Part shown: piece by piece, positions 47,941 to 60,176 of the stretch
Numbering within the stretch: position 1 is the first letter of the stretch
Layout: each line of letters starts with the position of its first letter
Assembly: GCA_921293015.1 (NCBI GenBank)
Contig: OV121092.1
Span: forward strand, 8,438,001-8,502,000
From: Phorcus lineatus
Taxonomy: Eukaryota > Mollusca > Gastropoda > Trochida > Trochidae
Length of the DNA: 64,000 nt
Reading direction: 5' to 3'
Program-made: the position numbers and the translations under genes
The notes under the pieces: generated by a model
Databases searched by the model: none
The model's input: the letters and a program-made list of their open reading frames with translations, nothing else
Told to the model about the DNA's origin: nothing

Positions 47941-50900
47941 ATCACTTATTTCAAACACTAGCCACCTGATTAATACAAATGCTCGTTTTTATTTTCTTGT
48001 TTTTTTTATATTCTTGTTGTATAATTTGGAATGTTTTTTTTTATCACTATACCAAGCTTAGTGTGGTTGAATAATTTTCTAATACTAATTTCTTACAACT
48101 TAAAACATTCATAGTTAAGCGAGGAGGATAATCTTTCAATTGTATCTTATGTTTACTTATATGCGTTCACGAAATAAATGTTAAGCTATCATTATATAAA
48201 GCAAAAGCCAACGATGATGGCATGAAATTAGATATTGTATACCTACATACGCAAACATCAAACAGTCTCCGAATGATAAGAAAGGTAAGATGGAATCACA
48301 ACACCTGTTTAAGCACGAACATTCTCTTTACCTGTCTACCAAATATCAAAGGGTGAAGATGTGGATGTAGAACTGAATATTTGATGTTCGAAGGCTGTAG
48401 GGATTTATGTTATTTACTTAGGTGGGGCACACTAGCATAGGATGTTATTTCATTAGAACATCTTGCAGTCATTCCTTGCGTTTTGGCAGATTTCATATAG
48501 GCCTGTGAACACATTTCGGACTGTGTCACCATAACCTGAGTAGAGTTATGTTTATGGTTGCCAACTATATTGGCTGTTAACATGAATTAACACACACTTA
48601 CATGGCCAAAACTTAATATTACTTGAAAATGTCACAGGGTTATAGGGTAATGTGCTGTACAAAACATAGTACAAGTGTAAATTCCAGGCATTTAAGGAGT
48701 TGTTATGTAGGTTATTTGAATTTTGAATGCCTTACACCTCAGAGGGAAAAGGTAAAATCTTAAACAAATATAATAAAAGTTCACTTCGCAAGCATGTATA
48801 TGTTCTCTTCATTTACGTTATCAACGCCTTTACCTCATAACAGATGGTTTAATGAATTTTCATAAACACACGCATTTAGAATAATGTTTTTAAACACATA
48901 GGTTATTCAAACAGATGATAGTTGTGATTTAAAAGCTTGGTTTAAAATATATCCATGAAATTCTTACGTTTTTGGTTTATTCACACTTGAATTTAGTTGA
49001 GCTTCTAGTCGGCTATTCCTCTTCAAACGTTGTATAATAATCACGGCAATTATAAATCGTTTGTGAGGTGTTCCTGCACTTTTACCCTTACAAGCAAAAA
49101 GCTAACAAAATTGCCTACATGTATGTATTCAATTTTAAGAAATTTCAAAAACAGTGTTTAAAAATAAAATATCATACTGTGACTTATTTTGGGAGTTTGT
49201 GTGAGTTATTACTGATAATTAAGACTTCAGAGGACATTTATTTGACGATCCATAAAACATGGCGTCGAGGGTAGAGGATTTGACGTGTGTTTGAAAATTC
49301 AAAATACGCCACCCAAGTTATTAATTGATCTACTTAACAAGTGAAAATTTACGTCATATATTCACCCATGCCCTTCAACGATGATATGTCTTGCTAAATG
49401 ATTGCAAATAGATAGATAGATACAACCAATAATATGCTAACGAGGTTTTATGGTTCAATATAGCTGAAAATATACTTTTACGAATAAAATACGTTTATTG
49501 ATCATATCTTTGCTCACTAACTTTTATGAGAAAACATTTACCTTTGTGGCAAGTCAGTCCCAGAAAGACACTCAAACGAGACATTAATAATACATACATG
49601 ATTTGATTTTATGTTGAAATCATGTACTTAAAAAACAGTTAGTTTTCCATTGTTACTTTACTGACATGTAGATGGAAGCATAGATTTACACACACTTATA
49701 TAGATAGTGTAAACAAGTAAATTATATTACAATTCACATTCACAAAGCAATTCCAAATACATTCCATTGAGATGTTGAACACGTTAGGTGATCTATGTAT
49801 GATATATCCAGTTTAAGAAAAGTGTTGCTCTCAATATTGTTACCCCTGTTGAATCCTCAAATTGTTTATCTAAAGGTGTATATAAATGGAGTTGATTTGA
49901 GCACTCAAAATCCTTAAAGTTCACATTAGATCTCTTATTATCATATTTTATACGGGCTTGTAAGTCAGTGTTATCAATAACATTATGACATAAAAAGGTC
50001 CCTAGAGAGGCAGATTTATTACTGAATTTCATTCCAAATCCTTTGTGTCGTATATCATAAGACAAATAATTCATGAATTATTTATATATCTCATAAAGGA
50101 TTAAGGATAGGCTTAAGAACTCGAGTATTGTTTTAAAATTCAAATTGAAAATATATAGTATAAGAAATCCTTCTAGTTATAATCAAGTTTTGTGCTTTTC
50201 ATTAAATTGTTTGAAAAGCATATGGTTTTCTATCTCACTGCCGGGTAACTAAAATGTCAAAACAAATGAGCTGTATAAAAATGTTTCCTTTTTTGACATT
50301 GGAATGTTGATGGACTATTATGAATGTTGTCTGACGATATACATGTGGTAAGTTCTGCAACATTTACCATGTATGCTGATTACAGTAGGATGAGAAAGAA
50401 AGTACCATTTTAATGTGATAACATGTTCGCAGTTATCTATTCTCCTCCAAAAAAAATTATGAGAAAATGAGTTATAGATTTGTTTTCAAGAACTGCAACA
50501 TGGTAGTGACCTTTAAGAGTCCATATAAGAGATTCTTTAAATCTGTAAAGGTTAGTTTAAAGATTTACTGCTTTACCCTGAAAGTGTCTCCTCATTTGAT
50601 AAATGCTCCTTCTCATGCGTAATTATATCATATACTATGAAATTAAAATATTTTCAATTTTTTTCTCTGCCGATGTTGTTTTTAGAATGATTATTGTTTA
50701 ATTGAAAGATGCATTTACCCAAGAATAGTACTCTTTACTAAAGTATAGAAAATGTTATCCCGAAACACAAAACATTCATAAGAGGTATATGTGTCCTTTC
50801 TTTTATTTTGTTCTTTTCAACAAAGTTGAATATTAACTTTCAGAAGAATATGTAGTAGACATTTATACATTATATTCACCGTAACTATAAATACGGTAGT

Positions 50901-51670
50901 AATTGAAACAATAGGGGCAAATCAACAATCGATTAAAGAGAAGTGAAACATCGTGTTAAAGAAAGGAAAGGAATCTCAACTGTCATGAGTTTAATATGGG
51001 TTGGAAGTAGGATTTTTTATTGAAACATGTGAAAACCTAAAATCAGTAAGTTGTCAAAAAATTGTAGATCTTGTCTTTTAAAATAACCAAAGGTTACTAA
51101 CTACATCAGAGCATTAAAATTGTAGAGATGTATGAACTTACCTCATTAGAGATATTTTCTTTTCCTAAATAGTAAATATGTGTTTCCTGCTCTCATTTTG
51201 ATTATACCGATTATATAACATGCTTATCTTTCTTTAAAAAAGCATCTGTCCTCATTGATTTAATTCCCCGTTAGTGAGCGACGTTTGAAGATACAAATAT
51301 GTATATAAACCTCAATGTCATTAGAATGAAAATCAGTTCAAAGCCTTGAATCATAATTTTTTATACTGTTTTGAGAGGATATTCTGACATTTATATCCAC
51401 GTTGATTGACAGAGAGGAATATTGTAGCTCTTTCAATATACAATCTGATGCAAGAGCCTGTATTCCATGACTATTCAGCATTTAGTGACATTTGTATGTC
51501 ACATTAGGTAACTTCTGAGCAGATTGATTTTTTTTTGGTGACATTTAGAATACTGAATACATACTTTATTGTATGATTTTCTTTGACTTCTTCTATATAT
51601 CAAACAGTGCACTGAACTATTGATATGACAATACTAGATGATATTACAGCTTATTAAATTCATAACACGA

Positions 51671-53400
51671 TCGTATTTAAACATTAAGGAAATAGTAGCA
51701 AATCGTGTTTGTATCATTTGTATATTTCAACTTTTAAACTTTTGATTTACGTCGACTTGTCAGATAAAACTAACATGAAAAAAATCCGAGATAAATATTT
51801 TTTGACATTTTATCAAAGTAAAGTTTTATTAAATGTATAACTCAGACAAAATGTATGGCATATTGATTAAACGTTCACTCAGTTCTTTGGACCTCAAATT
51901 GAGATTTAATCAGTGCTAAACTGGTCTTTAAATTTGACAATTTTAGTTGTGTGATTCAACTGCTTTAAAATGTAAAGCGAGGCATCAGTTTGACATTCAA
52001 AGAATGAAATTAACTATGTTTTTCTATTGATGTTTTATTACAATATCATAACACCTAATATTACGTTACGTTTCAAAGGGTTAAAAGTCCAAAATAACTT
52101 TGGACATTTTAATTTTGAATAGTAAATACATTATGAAAAGATAACAAATTATGAAAAGAATTGTTTTCTGCACTTTCTGTAAAGAGAGTCGCATTATAGT
52201 TATACTGTAAATACTGTAATGTTTGTTTGTTTGTTTGTAATATATATATATATTTCAAATTAAATGTAAACGTTGACAAACACATATGATAAGAATGTTA
52301 TTATAATAATGTAAGATAAGCATATATAATTTTAAATAAAGCATTATTTCAAAAAATTCTCCATGAGACCGAGTGTGGAGATTTGTGTTTCTTCTTGACA
52401 CTGAGAGCTACGTCGGCAGGATTAATAATGTTTTAATGAGGTGCAACCAAACTGAACAGGCCAAAAGGTTAGGTCGAGATCAAAATATTAACAAAAGTTA
52501 AAAGGTAACGGTGATTTATGCACGTGTAAAAATATGAAAGGATAAATTTCAACATATGAGTAATGAATAAAATCGACCTTGAATTCGTATCTCAAATCTC
52601 CCTGAAGCAAATTACACTGTTCAAGATAACCAAAGAGCCTACATAAAGTACAAAGAAGGACAATCGGATAGCACATCGGGCATCACATCAATAATTCCAA
52701 AACACAAGGAAAATCAGCTTCTGTTGTTTTTTGGAATTGAAATGAAGTTAAAAGATGAATTTGACAGTGGAAGGTCGGAAATTGTTGAAGTCGACTTTCC
52801 TTTGATCTGTAATTTGCTGTGACATTATATTTCAGCCAAGGGCAAAAAAAATTATTCAACAGCGACCACAGATTGATTTTTGGAAAAAATTCTGTTTCAC
52901 AGCACAATTAGAAAATAATTGATTCTTCTCCAGCTTAGGCTGAAGCGCCATATATGCAAAATGGTTCAGGTTTGTTCGAAAACATTTTGTTGATGGTTTC
53001 TATGAAAATAGAGTAAAATGTTCAGTGACAATTTGTGTTGATGTTTCAATGCAAGATTCAAATTACAAATGATACGTGTATATGAAATAGTCCCAATTCC
53101 AAACAGCAAAACAAAAAAATAAATATGTTGATAATAACAATTTCATCAATAACAAGCAAACATTTTACGGTCACAATAAAGAATAAAACAATTAAGTCAT
53201 TAAATATCAAACTTGTCAAAAGGCTACCTTAAAAAATCACTATTCACTAAGTCTGTGATCAAATAGCAGTTAGTCCCGTCCTTTATTGTAATTCCTTGAT
53301 GAATCCAGTTTCCAAAAGTGTGGAGAACAATGGCGCAGCAGAATGATCGCAAAGTCGATTAAAGAAAACCTTGATGATCAAATGCGTGAGTGAGTACTTT
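51671..53400. other. AT-rich non-coding stretch
   Basis: A short segment near 52,370-52,430 (GTGTGGAGA and ACTGAGAGCTA) resembles 59,590-59,635. No gene recognised. Confidence 0.45.
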
Positions 53401-53449
53401 CTTATAACTGGCCTAAATATATAGATCACAAGAATACATACATGTTTTC

Positions 53450-53640
53450 CTACCTGTATCCTTTCATGTTATTGTTACCTCATCCTGCTTTCATTGTTAC
53501 CTTGTTATTCCATCCATATGTATTTATGTATATAATGCTGTATCTCACATATTCGCAATTGCTTGAAAACGGTATAAGAAGCTATACCGAAACGTCGCTA
53601 TCAGCACATTAAAGAAGTTGATAATCCATAAAATTCCTTG
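53450..53640 (+). mobile_element. PLE terminal repeat relic with hairpin
   Basis: The stretch GCTTGAAAACGGTATA, loop AGAAGC, TATACCGAAACGTCGC, then CACATTAAAGAAGTTGATAATCC follows the same order as the intact PLE arm (ACTTGAAAA, hairpin, GAAA, then TATTAAAGAAGATTGATCC). The hairpin is a perfect 6-bp stem with a 6-base loop, placed like helix II of a hammerhead. No coding region is attached, and the 5' limit is uncertain. Confidence 0.6.
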
Positions 53641-53952
53641 TCTTTCCTAATTAAACTTGGTTGTTTCGGAAAGCTAAACTTTTTTCGAACATTTAACACT
53701 TTGAGTCCTCTTTACAGATCACATTTATAAGGCGACTGCATCAATATCATTACATAGGCCTTTGTAACAACAAATGCTGAAATAATGCAAGGTACAAATA
53801 CCTTATGTTTCAATATTTTCCAACTAGGGCAACCTGCCTGAAGCTTGAGAAGAGCTCGTATTACAACAAAGGTTAGATAGGAGTTAATGATGAAGCTATC
53901 TCTGTGTGGAGAAAATTATGTTTTCACATTATTACAGATTACATTACGCAAG

Positions 53953-54172
53953 ATAGTATTAGTGCAGGAGCCAGCACCGCCATTGTGGCTATGCATTGCA
54001 GTGAAACCTGCAACAATCGGCTGAAACTAGCGAACCATGGGTGATACTGCTCTGAAATTCAGTGAAGTATTGCACCAAAACCTTACTGCGTGTAGAACAG
54101 TTTTCTCCTTCACACAAAGTTGCCGGGCCCCTGGCGGAATTCGAACCACATACCGCTTGATCTGAACATTCA
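53953..54172 (-). mobile_element. tRNA-derived SINE, copy 3 (with B box)
   Basis: Minus-strand reading starts with a B-box-like GTGGTTCGAATTCCGCC (around 54,132-54,149), then GGGGCCCGGCAACTTTG and the common body ending near GCACTAATACTATC. The open frames on the minus strand here are SINE sequence. Confidence 0.75.
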
Positions 54173-54719
54173 TGATTAGTAAATATTTCAGTGTTGCAAT
54201 GCAGCAAACACATGCACTGTTACTATATTTGTTCGTTTGACAATAGCTTAAGGGACAACATTTTTTTAACAATTTTAAGTCATACAGATTTAACTGATAT
54301 CAGATTGATTAGTTTTTCTGATTAGATAACTTAATTTGAAATGCTTTCTGGGGAAAAAATTCAGCTAACGCAAAATTATGTAGCAGATAGACTACTGTTT
54401 TCTAAAAACATTAATTACGCATCAATTGATAACAAATAATTAAGACAAATTACAGATTTGTAAATGTAAATTTGTTTCAATGAAACATGTTTTGAATGTT
54501 CTGAATAGTAACGGTAGATAACAGCTGTTTAATTTCGACATGAAAGGTTCTTAGCTTTAAAAAGTTCAGTTCAATTCCAGAGAAAAGAGCAGCATCATGA
54601 AACCTTTAACCCTGCAATGTTTTATATCTAGTGTTTTGTGGCATCTCTTTCAGTTAAGGTCTCGTAAATAACGCTGTTCTCCCACTTCTTCATCAGGAAA
54701 GGATATTTATACACATTGC
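54173..54719. other. AT-rich non-coding stretch
   Basis: Nothing recognised. Confidence 0.5.
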
Positions 54720-54900
54720 ACTGAGAGAATGTCTCATCATCTATGAACTGATGTTACCATGCTCAGACAGAGCAGCTCCATGGTGTGGAAATCTTCCAAT
54801 TGACTGATAAAATAGACTTAATATACTGGAATATTGCCAGGGCACAAACTGATTCTTCATCAGAAAAACACGTCATTTTTGCTCCATAGTCAGGAAATAT
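54705..54900 (+). repeat. Triplicated module, copy 1
   Basis: Contains ATGAACTGATGTTACC, CTCAGACAGAGC and GGTGTGGAAATCTTCC. It aligns with the stretches at about 55,375 and 56,430. In one frame it reads LIIYELMLPCSDRAAPWCGN, closely like the third copy. Confidence 0.7.
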
Positions 54901-55192
54901 TAATGATTATAACAATCAGAAAAAAGTAACGGAATGCTATATATTGCACTATGTCCTGTTCTTAAGACCAGGAAACACTAGGATTAGAGATGATTATCAG
55001 AAAGATATTTTACGCAGGCGTTCGTATTATTAGTATTATTAGCATATATACATATATCAAAAGTTTTAATTTTATCTTACAGATGATTTCATTTAAAGGT
55101 TGTGAGGACGCAAATAAGTCACAGATAAATGTTTATATTGTTACAACACGACATATCACAAGGTTTGTTTGAGAACAGGAACAGAGGTTATC

Positions 55193-55217
55193 AGAGAGAG
55201 AGAGAGAGAGAGAGAGA
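55193..55217. repeat. (AG)n microsatellite
   Basis: About twelve AG dinucleotides. Confidence 0.95.
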
Positions 55218-55374
55218 TTGAGAGTGGTTAATGGGGTTTGACGTCTTTTCAGCAAGATATTGAATAATAGGGATAAGACATCTGTCGCGTTTATATCTTC
55301 AGTGTTCTACCATATACACTTATATGTGCTCATAAAAGCACAATTTATAAACCTTTTTCATATAAAACATTTTA

Positions 55375-55560
55375 AGGCATTGCTTCGAAAAGATCTTCCA
55401 TCATCCATGAACTGATGTTACAAAGTTCAGCCAAAGATGGCTATTCAGTGGAATTCTTCCATTCTATTGATTACAAAAGGACGTAATATTACCATAGAAT
55501 AGAGTGATCCTTCCTCACATAACATATATCTTCTTTGATCCCCGGGTCCGTGTATAGAAG
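55375..55560 (+). repeat. Triplicated module, copy 2
   Basis: Most diverged copy, with CATCCATGAACTGATGTTAC and GGAATTCTTCCATTCTATTGA. The downstream ATAACATATATCTTCTTTGAT matches copy 3. Confidence 0.65.
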
Positions 55561-55907
55561 CACAGGTGATAGTCATACTGATATATCATAGCTTCAGAGA
55601 GTACAGATCGATGAACCTTCGATGTTTCTTGTCTCTGAACAATGAAGATTTCTCTCATTACATATGACTTTCATATCAATCAATTTTTCCCGCAGATATT
55701 CTGTTGGAGGTCGAATATATTCTTTATCCATATTGTGTATGCAAAATATTGATAATGTTGTTTGAGAAGTTTGGTAATACAAATTCAAGAACTTTAGAGA
55801 TTGATTATAATAATTTCAAAATCTTTGTTGGACTGTGATGAATTAATTGAAGGAATTTTAAAGTTGGAGTTTCGCCTTTGATAGCATATTTGTCTAACAA
55901 CAAAAGA

Positions 55908-56080
55908 CTATTTCATTTTTATCGCAGCTGCTATTAATATTGCAGGGAGAAAACTCGCAACACCATTGTGGCTATGCATTGTGGTGAAACATATGCAAGC
56001 ATCGGCCGAAACTAGCGAACCATGGGTGATACTGCACCAAAATTCAGTGTAGCATTGCACCCTTAACCTTACTTTGTGTA
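55908..56080 (-). mobile_element. tRNA-derived SINE, copy 4
   Basis: Body-only copy, with GGGTGCAATGCTACACTGAA on the minus strand through AATGCATAGCCACAATGG to the CTGCGAT end. Confidence 0.75.
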
Positions 56081-56159
56081 TATAGAAATATACTTGAACA
56101 TAAAGAAACAATATATAGTTCATTGTACTGGGATCAATGTTTCAGTTCATAAATATGTT

Positions 56160-56215
56160 GGTGAAGATCATCCAAAAGAGAATGGACAGTTCCGGGAGAA
56201 AAGATGAGGGAAACG
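56160..56215 (+). repeat. ~50-bp dispersed motif
   Basis: GATCATCCAAAAGAGAATGG through GGGAGAAAAGATGAGG. Related copies lie at about 58,700-58,752 (same strand) and 59,720-59,772 (inverse). Confidence 0.6.
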
Positions 56216-56419
56216 CAGATAAGGTATAGTGTGAGAGTTTTTTAGAACGACTTAATTACATAACTATACTATGTCTATGTCCAGTTTGCTCCTAGGTGAA
56301 TAATTAAGTAAAGGAATGATTTATAGTGAAATTATATAACAGTACAAAAGCTTTTTCGTTCTTCCAGTCCCGTTACAGCAGAAGTCGATAAACAGTTGAC
56401 ATCACTATTCAATATGATA

Positions 56420-56620
56420 AGCTATTTTCACACAATGCCTCAAGAAGATGTTTCATTATCCATGAACTGATGTTACCTTACTCAGACAGAGCTGATCTGT
56501 GGTGTGGGGATCTTCCAGTTGACTGTCTCCGACTTACTGAAATAGGCTGTATTACTGCAAGTGCATAAACAGTCTTTTCTTCTATAACATATGGCCTCTC
56601 TGATGTTTGGGTCAGGGAAC
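56420..56620 (+). repeat. Triplicated module, copy 3
   Basis: Best copy, with ATCCATGAACTGATGTTACC, CTCAGACAGAGCTGATC and GTGGGGATCTTCCAGTTGAC. The frame reads IIHELMLPYSDRADLWCG, then LPVDCLRLTEIGCITASA and a stop. I do not recognise the peptide. Confidence 0.7.
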
Positions 56621-56806
56621 AGCGCTATTGTTTATGATGAGATTACTACGGGCAGATCCATAGGCGCTTATAATTCATGGCATCTTGGTACCTTTGTTGG
56701 AAAATGTCCAGGTGACATTATTGTCAATCTCACGGACGTTTTATTCTTCAACAAAACGACAATGATAGATGTGTTCCGGTTAGTTATCTTGCTATCACCA
56801 CATTAA
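56591..56806 (+). other. 71-codon open frame of unknown meaning
   Basis: ATG-initiated, reading MASLMFGSGNSAIVYDEITT at the start, with ordinary amino-acid balance instead of the AT-driven pattern seen elsewhere. It overlaps the end of the third module copy. It may be a chance frame, a repeat-derived peptide or an exon. Nothing recognised. Confidence 0.2.
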
Positions 56807-58690
56807 TTAAAAATATTTGAAGTATTATTGAATATTCTCAAAAAAATAAATTTGACATGATCTATTTTTACGTCCCTGAAATTTGATGATTTTACCAAGG
56901 TTTCTTTACAAAGTGCATTCATTTTTAGTTTGAACATCCGACACGTTTTCAGGACACAGGATTTCATTGTTCAGTCAGAAGATTGATGTTATATATGTAA
57001 ATCCTTATACAAAATGTTTAATGTTGCAAAATTTCTGAATTCGAAAACGCTATAGGTCTTTCGAACCCAAAATTGTTTTGCCAAAACCTGTATTATTAGA
57101 CGTATATACTCAAACTCTGTGTTATGAAACCAAGATAAGAACATGTGAAAATCAATTTAAGAAGCGTATCACAAGTCTTTACCGTTTCATTGATGAAAAA
57201 ACTCCAATGTCATATTAACTTGTAAGTTTGGTACTGACACCAAGTCAAGTTTATAATTTTACTGACATGTTTGTTAAAAATAACAACGTGGATTGCGAAA
57301 AGCCTATGTTTTGCAGTGAATATGGCCTTACTCTGAACTATTTATAACAAGTCGGTCTGGTTTCATCACAATAATAGAATATTTAATAATTGTATATATA
57401 GCGTTTGACGGTTTTTACGATGAAGATTACATTTACTTATGGTTTCACTAACCTCCAACCCGACAAGAGTCGTGATCTGCGATGAAACGCAATAACTGTT
57501 AATGTCAAATGCACTACTATTTCGTCTTGAAAGTTACAGATTATCGGATGTAAAATGATCCTATGACAGGAAATATTTGAAATGATACGATATTTGAGAA
57601 CCATTATAATGTTTGCCCCTCAATGAAACAAATAATTATGTTTGAAATCGTTCTGTCATTGATATTTTTCTATCAGCAAAAAACGTAAATAACACGCAGT
57701 AAAAAGTTAATTTCAAGAAAATAAAATTCATATTTAACGATTGTTTACTTTGCCCTCGTAGTGTATGCATGATTAGTCATAAATATTTCAATAAAGTCGA
57801 TGCTTCTATATTGAATGAATATTCAATGATAGTTTATGATCGGGGTCTAAAACTAAATTCTAAAGACTCCAAATCAAGATAAAGGATTGCTTTTATGAAT
57901 GCTGTAAATGGAATGATGCTCATTTTGCTTGGTTCATAAAACAACAGAAACATTCACACTGGAAAGTATGTTTACATGTGTTTAGATCACTAGCAGAGAT
58001 TTAAATATCTCCACAATTACCTTAAATTAGTACATTAAAATAATTGTTTTCTTGACTCGCTCAAATAATGATGATTATTGGATATAATTTTCTTTGTGGT
58101 TTTTTTGTGCTGAAAGCTGCAAATAATTGTTTTAATCAAAGAGAAAATGTTTAAAATATATGACCATCCATTCTAAAAAAGAGTAACAAAAAATTTATAA
58201 TGCATTATTTGAAAATTAGAAACTCACAATAATGGTCTACGGCAAGTGAAACAATGCTGATTACTTATTGCAAACTACTTAAAGATTCCCATTGTTAACG
58301 AAGAAAAAAAGTAGGTTTAATGGTGTTAAGTATGCAATTCCATGTCAATCACATAGTGTATAATTTAATGAGACTATCCCGATTTCTAGTAATTATTCAG
58401 TCATTCAGAAATGTCTATCAGAAACAAACGAAAAACAATGCTCACCGAAAAAATCAAATTACTTTGTTAGGGTTCTCATAAACATTTCCGTCAGAAAGGT
58501 GTAAATACGTAAAAGATTATTTGCCAAAGAAATAATGAGACACAGTTTATACTTCTGAATATTCATTCTTTTCGAAAGATCTGGGTTTTATTTCACGAAA
58601 TGATCTAAGTAGGATTTTACCATCCCCTTCTGTCAGTCAATTGATGTAAGCTGTAAATCAGTTAACCATTTTATGAATCATGAATTAAGA
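56807..58690. other. AT-rich non-coding stretch
   Basis: No gene, RNA or repeat recognised. Confidence 0.45.
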
Positions 58691-58699
58691 ATGAAGACA

Positions 58700-58813
58700 A
58701 ATACACGTGGATGTCAAGCATCCGAAAGAGAGTGGACAGATCAGGGAGAAAGGGATCAGGATAATTGGAAGGAGGAGCTGACCGGATTCAAATACGCTGA
58801 TATAGCAAGATGA
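58700..58813 (+). mobile_element. Dispersed motif plus 3' end of the 9-bp-TSD MITE
   Basis: 58,700-58,752 is the ~50-bp motif. About 58,756-58,813 ends in CGGATTCAAATACGCTGATATAGC and AAGATG, the right terminus of the MITE family typified at 45,156-45,489. Confidence 0.65.
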
Positions 58814-58863
58814 CCAAACTTTAGTCGTTCTGAAACCTGTCCTCTGTTTCTCACTATGCCTTT

Positions 58864-59069
58864 CTCCCGCCAGGGGCATGGCAACTTTGACTGCATAAGA
58901 GAATTGGTCTGCATAAAGTAAGTATAATTTCAGAGCAGTGCCACTTATGGTTCGCTAGTTCAAGACGATACTCTCAAGTTTCAAAGCAATGCATAGCCAC
59001 AATGGCCTCTCCCTGCGATAACACAGGCAGCTGTGATATAAGTGAAAAAAATCACCTCCCCTCACCTCT
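58864..59069 (+). mobile_element. tRNA-derived SINE, copy 5
   Basis: Starts CCCGCCAGGGGCATGGCAAC, as in the head side of copy 3, and runs through GCAATGCATAGCCACAATGG to the tail TCACCTCCCCTCACCT. The 69-codon frame at 59,002 starts inside it and is not a gene. Confidence 0.75.
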
Positions 59070-60020
59070 TTATCAAATGGCATTGCGTGGCTGGATAATC
59101 AGGAAAGGGGTAATTATTGTCTTTCTGATCAAAAGAGAGTTGGTTCTAAATCATTCTCTTATGTCAAGCCCGTTGGAATTGTATTTTGGAGAAGACAGAT
59201 TGTCCATATGAAGCTTTCGGATCCGAGGCTGAAAGTTCAAGATGATTCTGTTAATGTTTCCTAAGAAGGTTTTCAAATACAGGTGTTCTTCTTGAGCAAG
59301 TTTATTATTCACGAGGGATGCTCGCTTGTTGGGAAATTAAATACAAAATGAACTTTTAACTTTTAAAACAAGGTCATACGCATCAACGTGATGGAATACT
59401 TTCAAATTGGTTCTTCATGTTAGTCTAATTTTGTGTCTTGAGAATTCGTTGATGAGCAAAACATATAATATTTTGTGATGAAGGAAAAGCTAAACTTTCA
59501 AAGCACTAAGTTTCTAATTTTCGCATCCCTTTCTAACAAGAACGAGGTTTTTTTGCAATGTTTTAACGAAAATGAAATACTGTATCCTGGTGTGGAGAAT
59601 GTGGTGCTCCAGATACCCTGAGAGCTATGGACAAATCGACGGATAGAAGCCAGACCAAATTAGTTGATCTTAAGCCTGCTGTCTTTCCCTAACTAAGCAT
59701 TTCTCTCCGTCTTTTACATCCGCATTTCGATCCCTTTTCTCCCTGATTAGTCCACTTTCTTTAGGATGATTTTCATTAACGTGTAGACAAATTGAAATCA
59801 CCTTCATTTCAAACTCACCCACTGAATTAAACAAAAATCTAGTTTCATTTACATTTGGAAATTGACAGTGAAGTTAACAAGGAGATGAACTTAGAATTGG
59901 TGTGAAATTTGAATAAGATTATGCTTCATAAGTGGTCAACGTACCGATGTATTGCTTCAAATTAATGCTAGCGTTGTAAGCAGGAAATAAAATAATTATG
60001 TCATGTTCCTCAGTTCTAAT
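59070..60020. other. Non-coding stretch with repeat fragments
   Basis: Contains the inverse ~50-bp motif at 59,720-59,772 and the GTGTGGAGAATGTGG segment at about 59,590. No gene. Confidence 0.45.
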
Positions 60021-60176
60021 GTGGGTGCAATGTAACACTGAATTTCAGGGTCATACCACCAGTGGTTCGATAGTTTCAGCCGATGCTGGCAGGTTTCATG
60101 GTAATGCAGAGCCACATTAGTGTTGCGGGCTTTCTCCCTGCAATAATATTAGTAGCCGTAAAATAAGCGAAATACT
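60021..60176 (+). mobile_element. tRNA-derived SINE, copy 6
   Basis: GGGTGCAATGTAACACTGAA, GTGGTTCGATAGTTTCAGCC, GTGTTGCGGGCTTTCTCCCT and GCAATAATATTAGTAGCCG in order. Head and tail are missing. Confidence 0.8.

Larger units (their letters stand above)
39550..51670 (+). repeat. Array unit 2 (long tandem duplication)
   Basis: Counterpart of 28,500-39,550. The paired blocks are listed under unit 1. It is lengthened by its own insertions at 39,646-40,267, 41,043-41,155, 44,021-44,325 and 45,156-45,489. The similarity ends near 51,670, and I see no further unit downstream. Confidence 0.8.

Noticed and set aside
49793..50074. 93-codon minus-strand frame
   Set aside because: Amino-acid balance is fairly normal, but no motif is recognised, no homologous copy is seen in unit 1, and no splice or promoter context can be supported.
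23440..51670. Tandem array considered as a CRISPR-like or satellite array
   Set aside because: Units are kilobases long, diverged and irregularly spaced, with no short regular repeat-spacer pattern.
54132..54149. B-box-like GTGGTTCGAATTCC suggesting a tRNA gene
   Set aside because: No A box, anticodon arm or paired acceptor stem at tRNA distance. The surrounding sequence is the repeated SINE.
53989..54272. Two overlapping minus-strand frames of 74 and 81 codons
   Set aside because: Both run through SINE copy 3.
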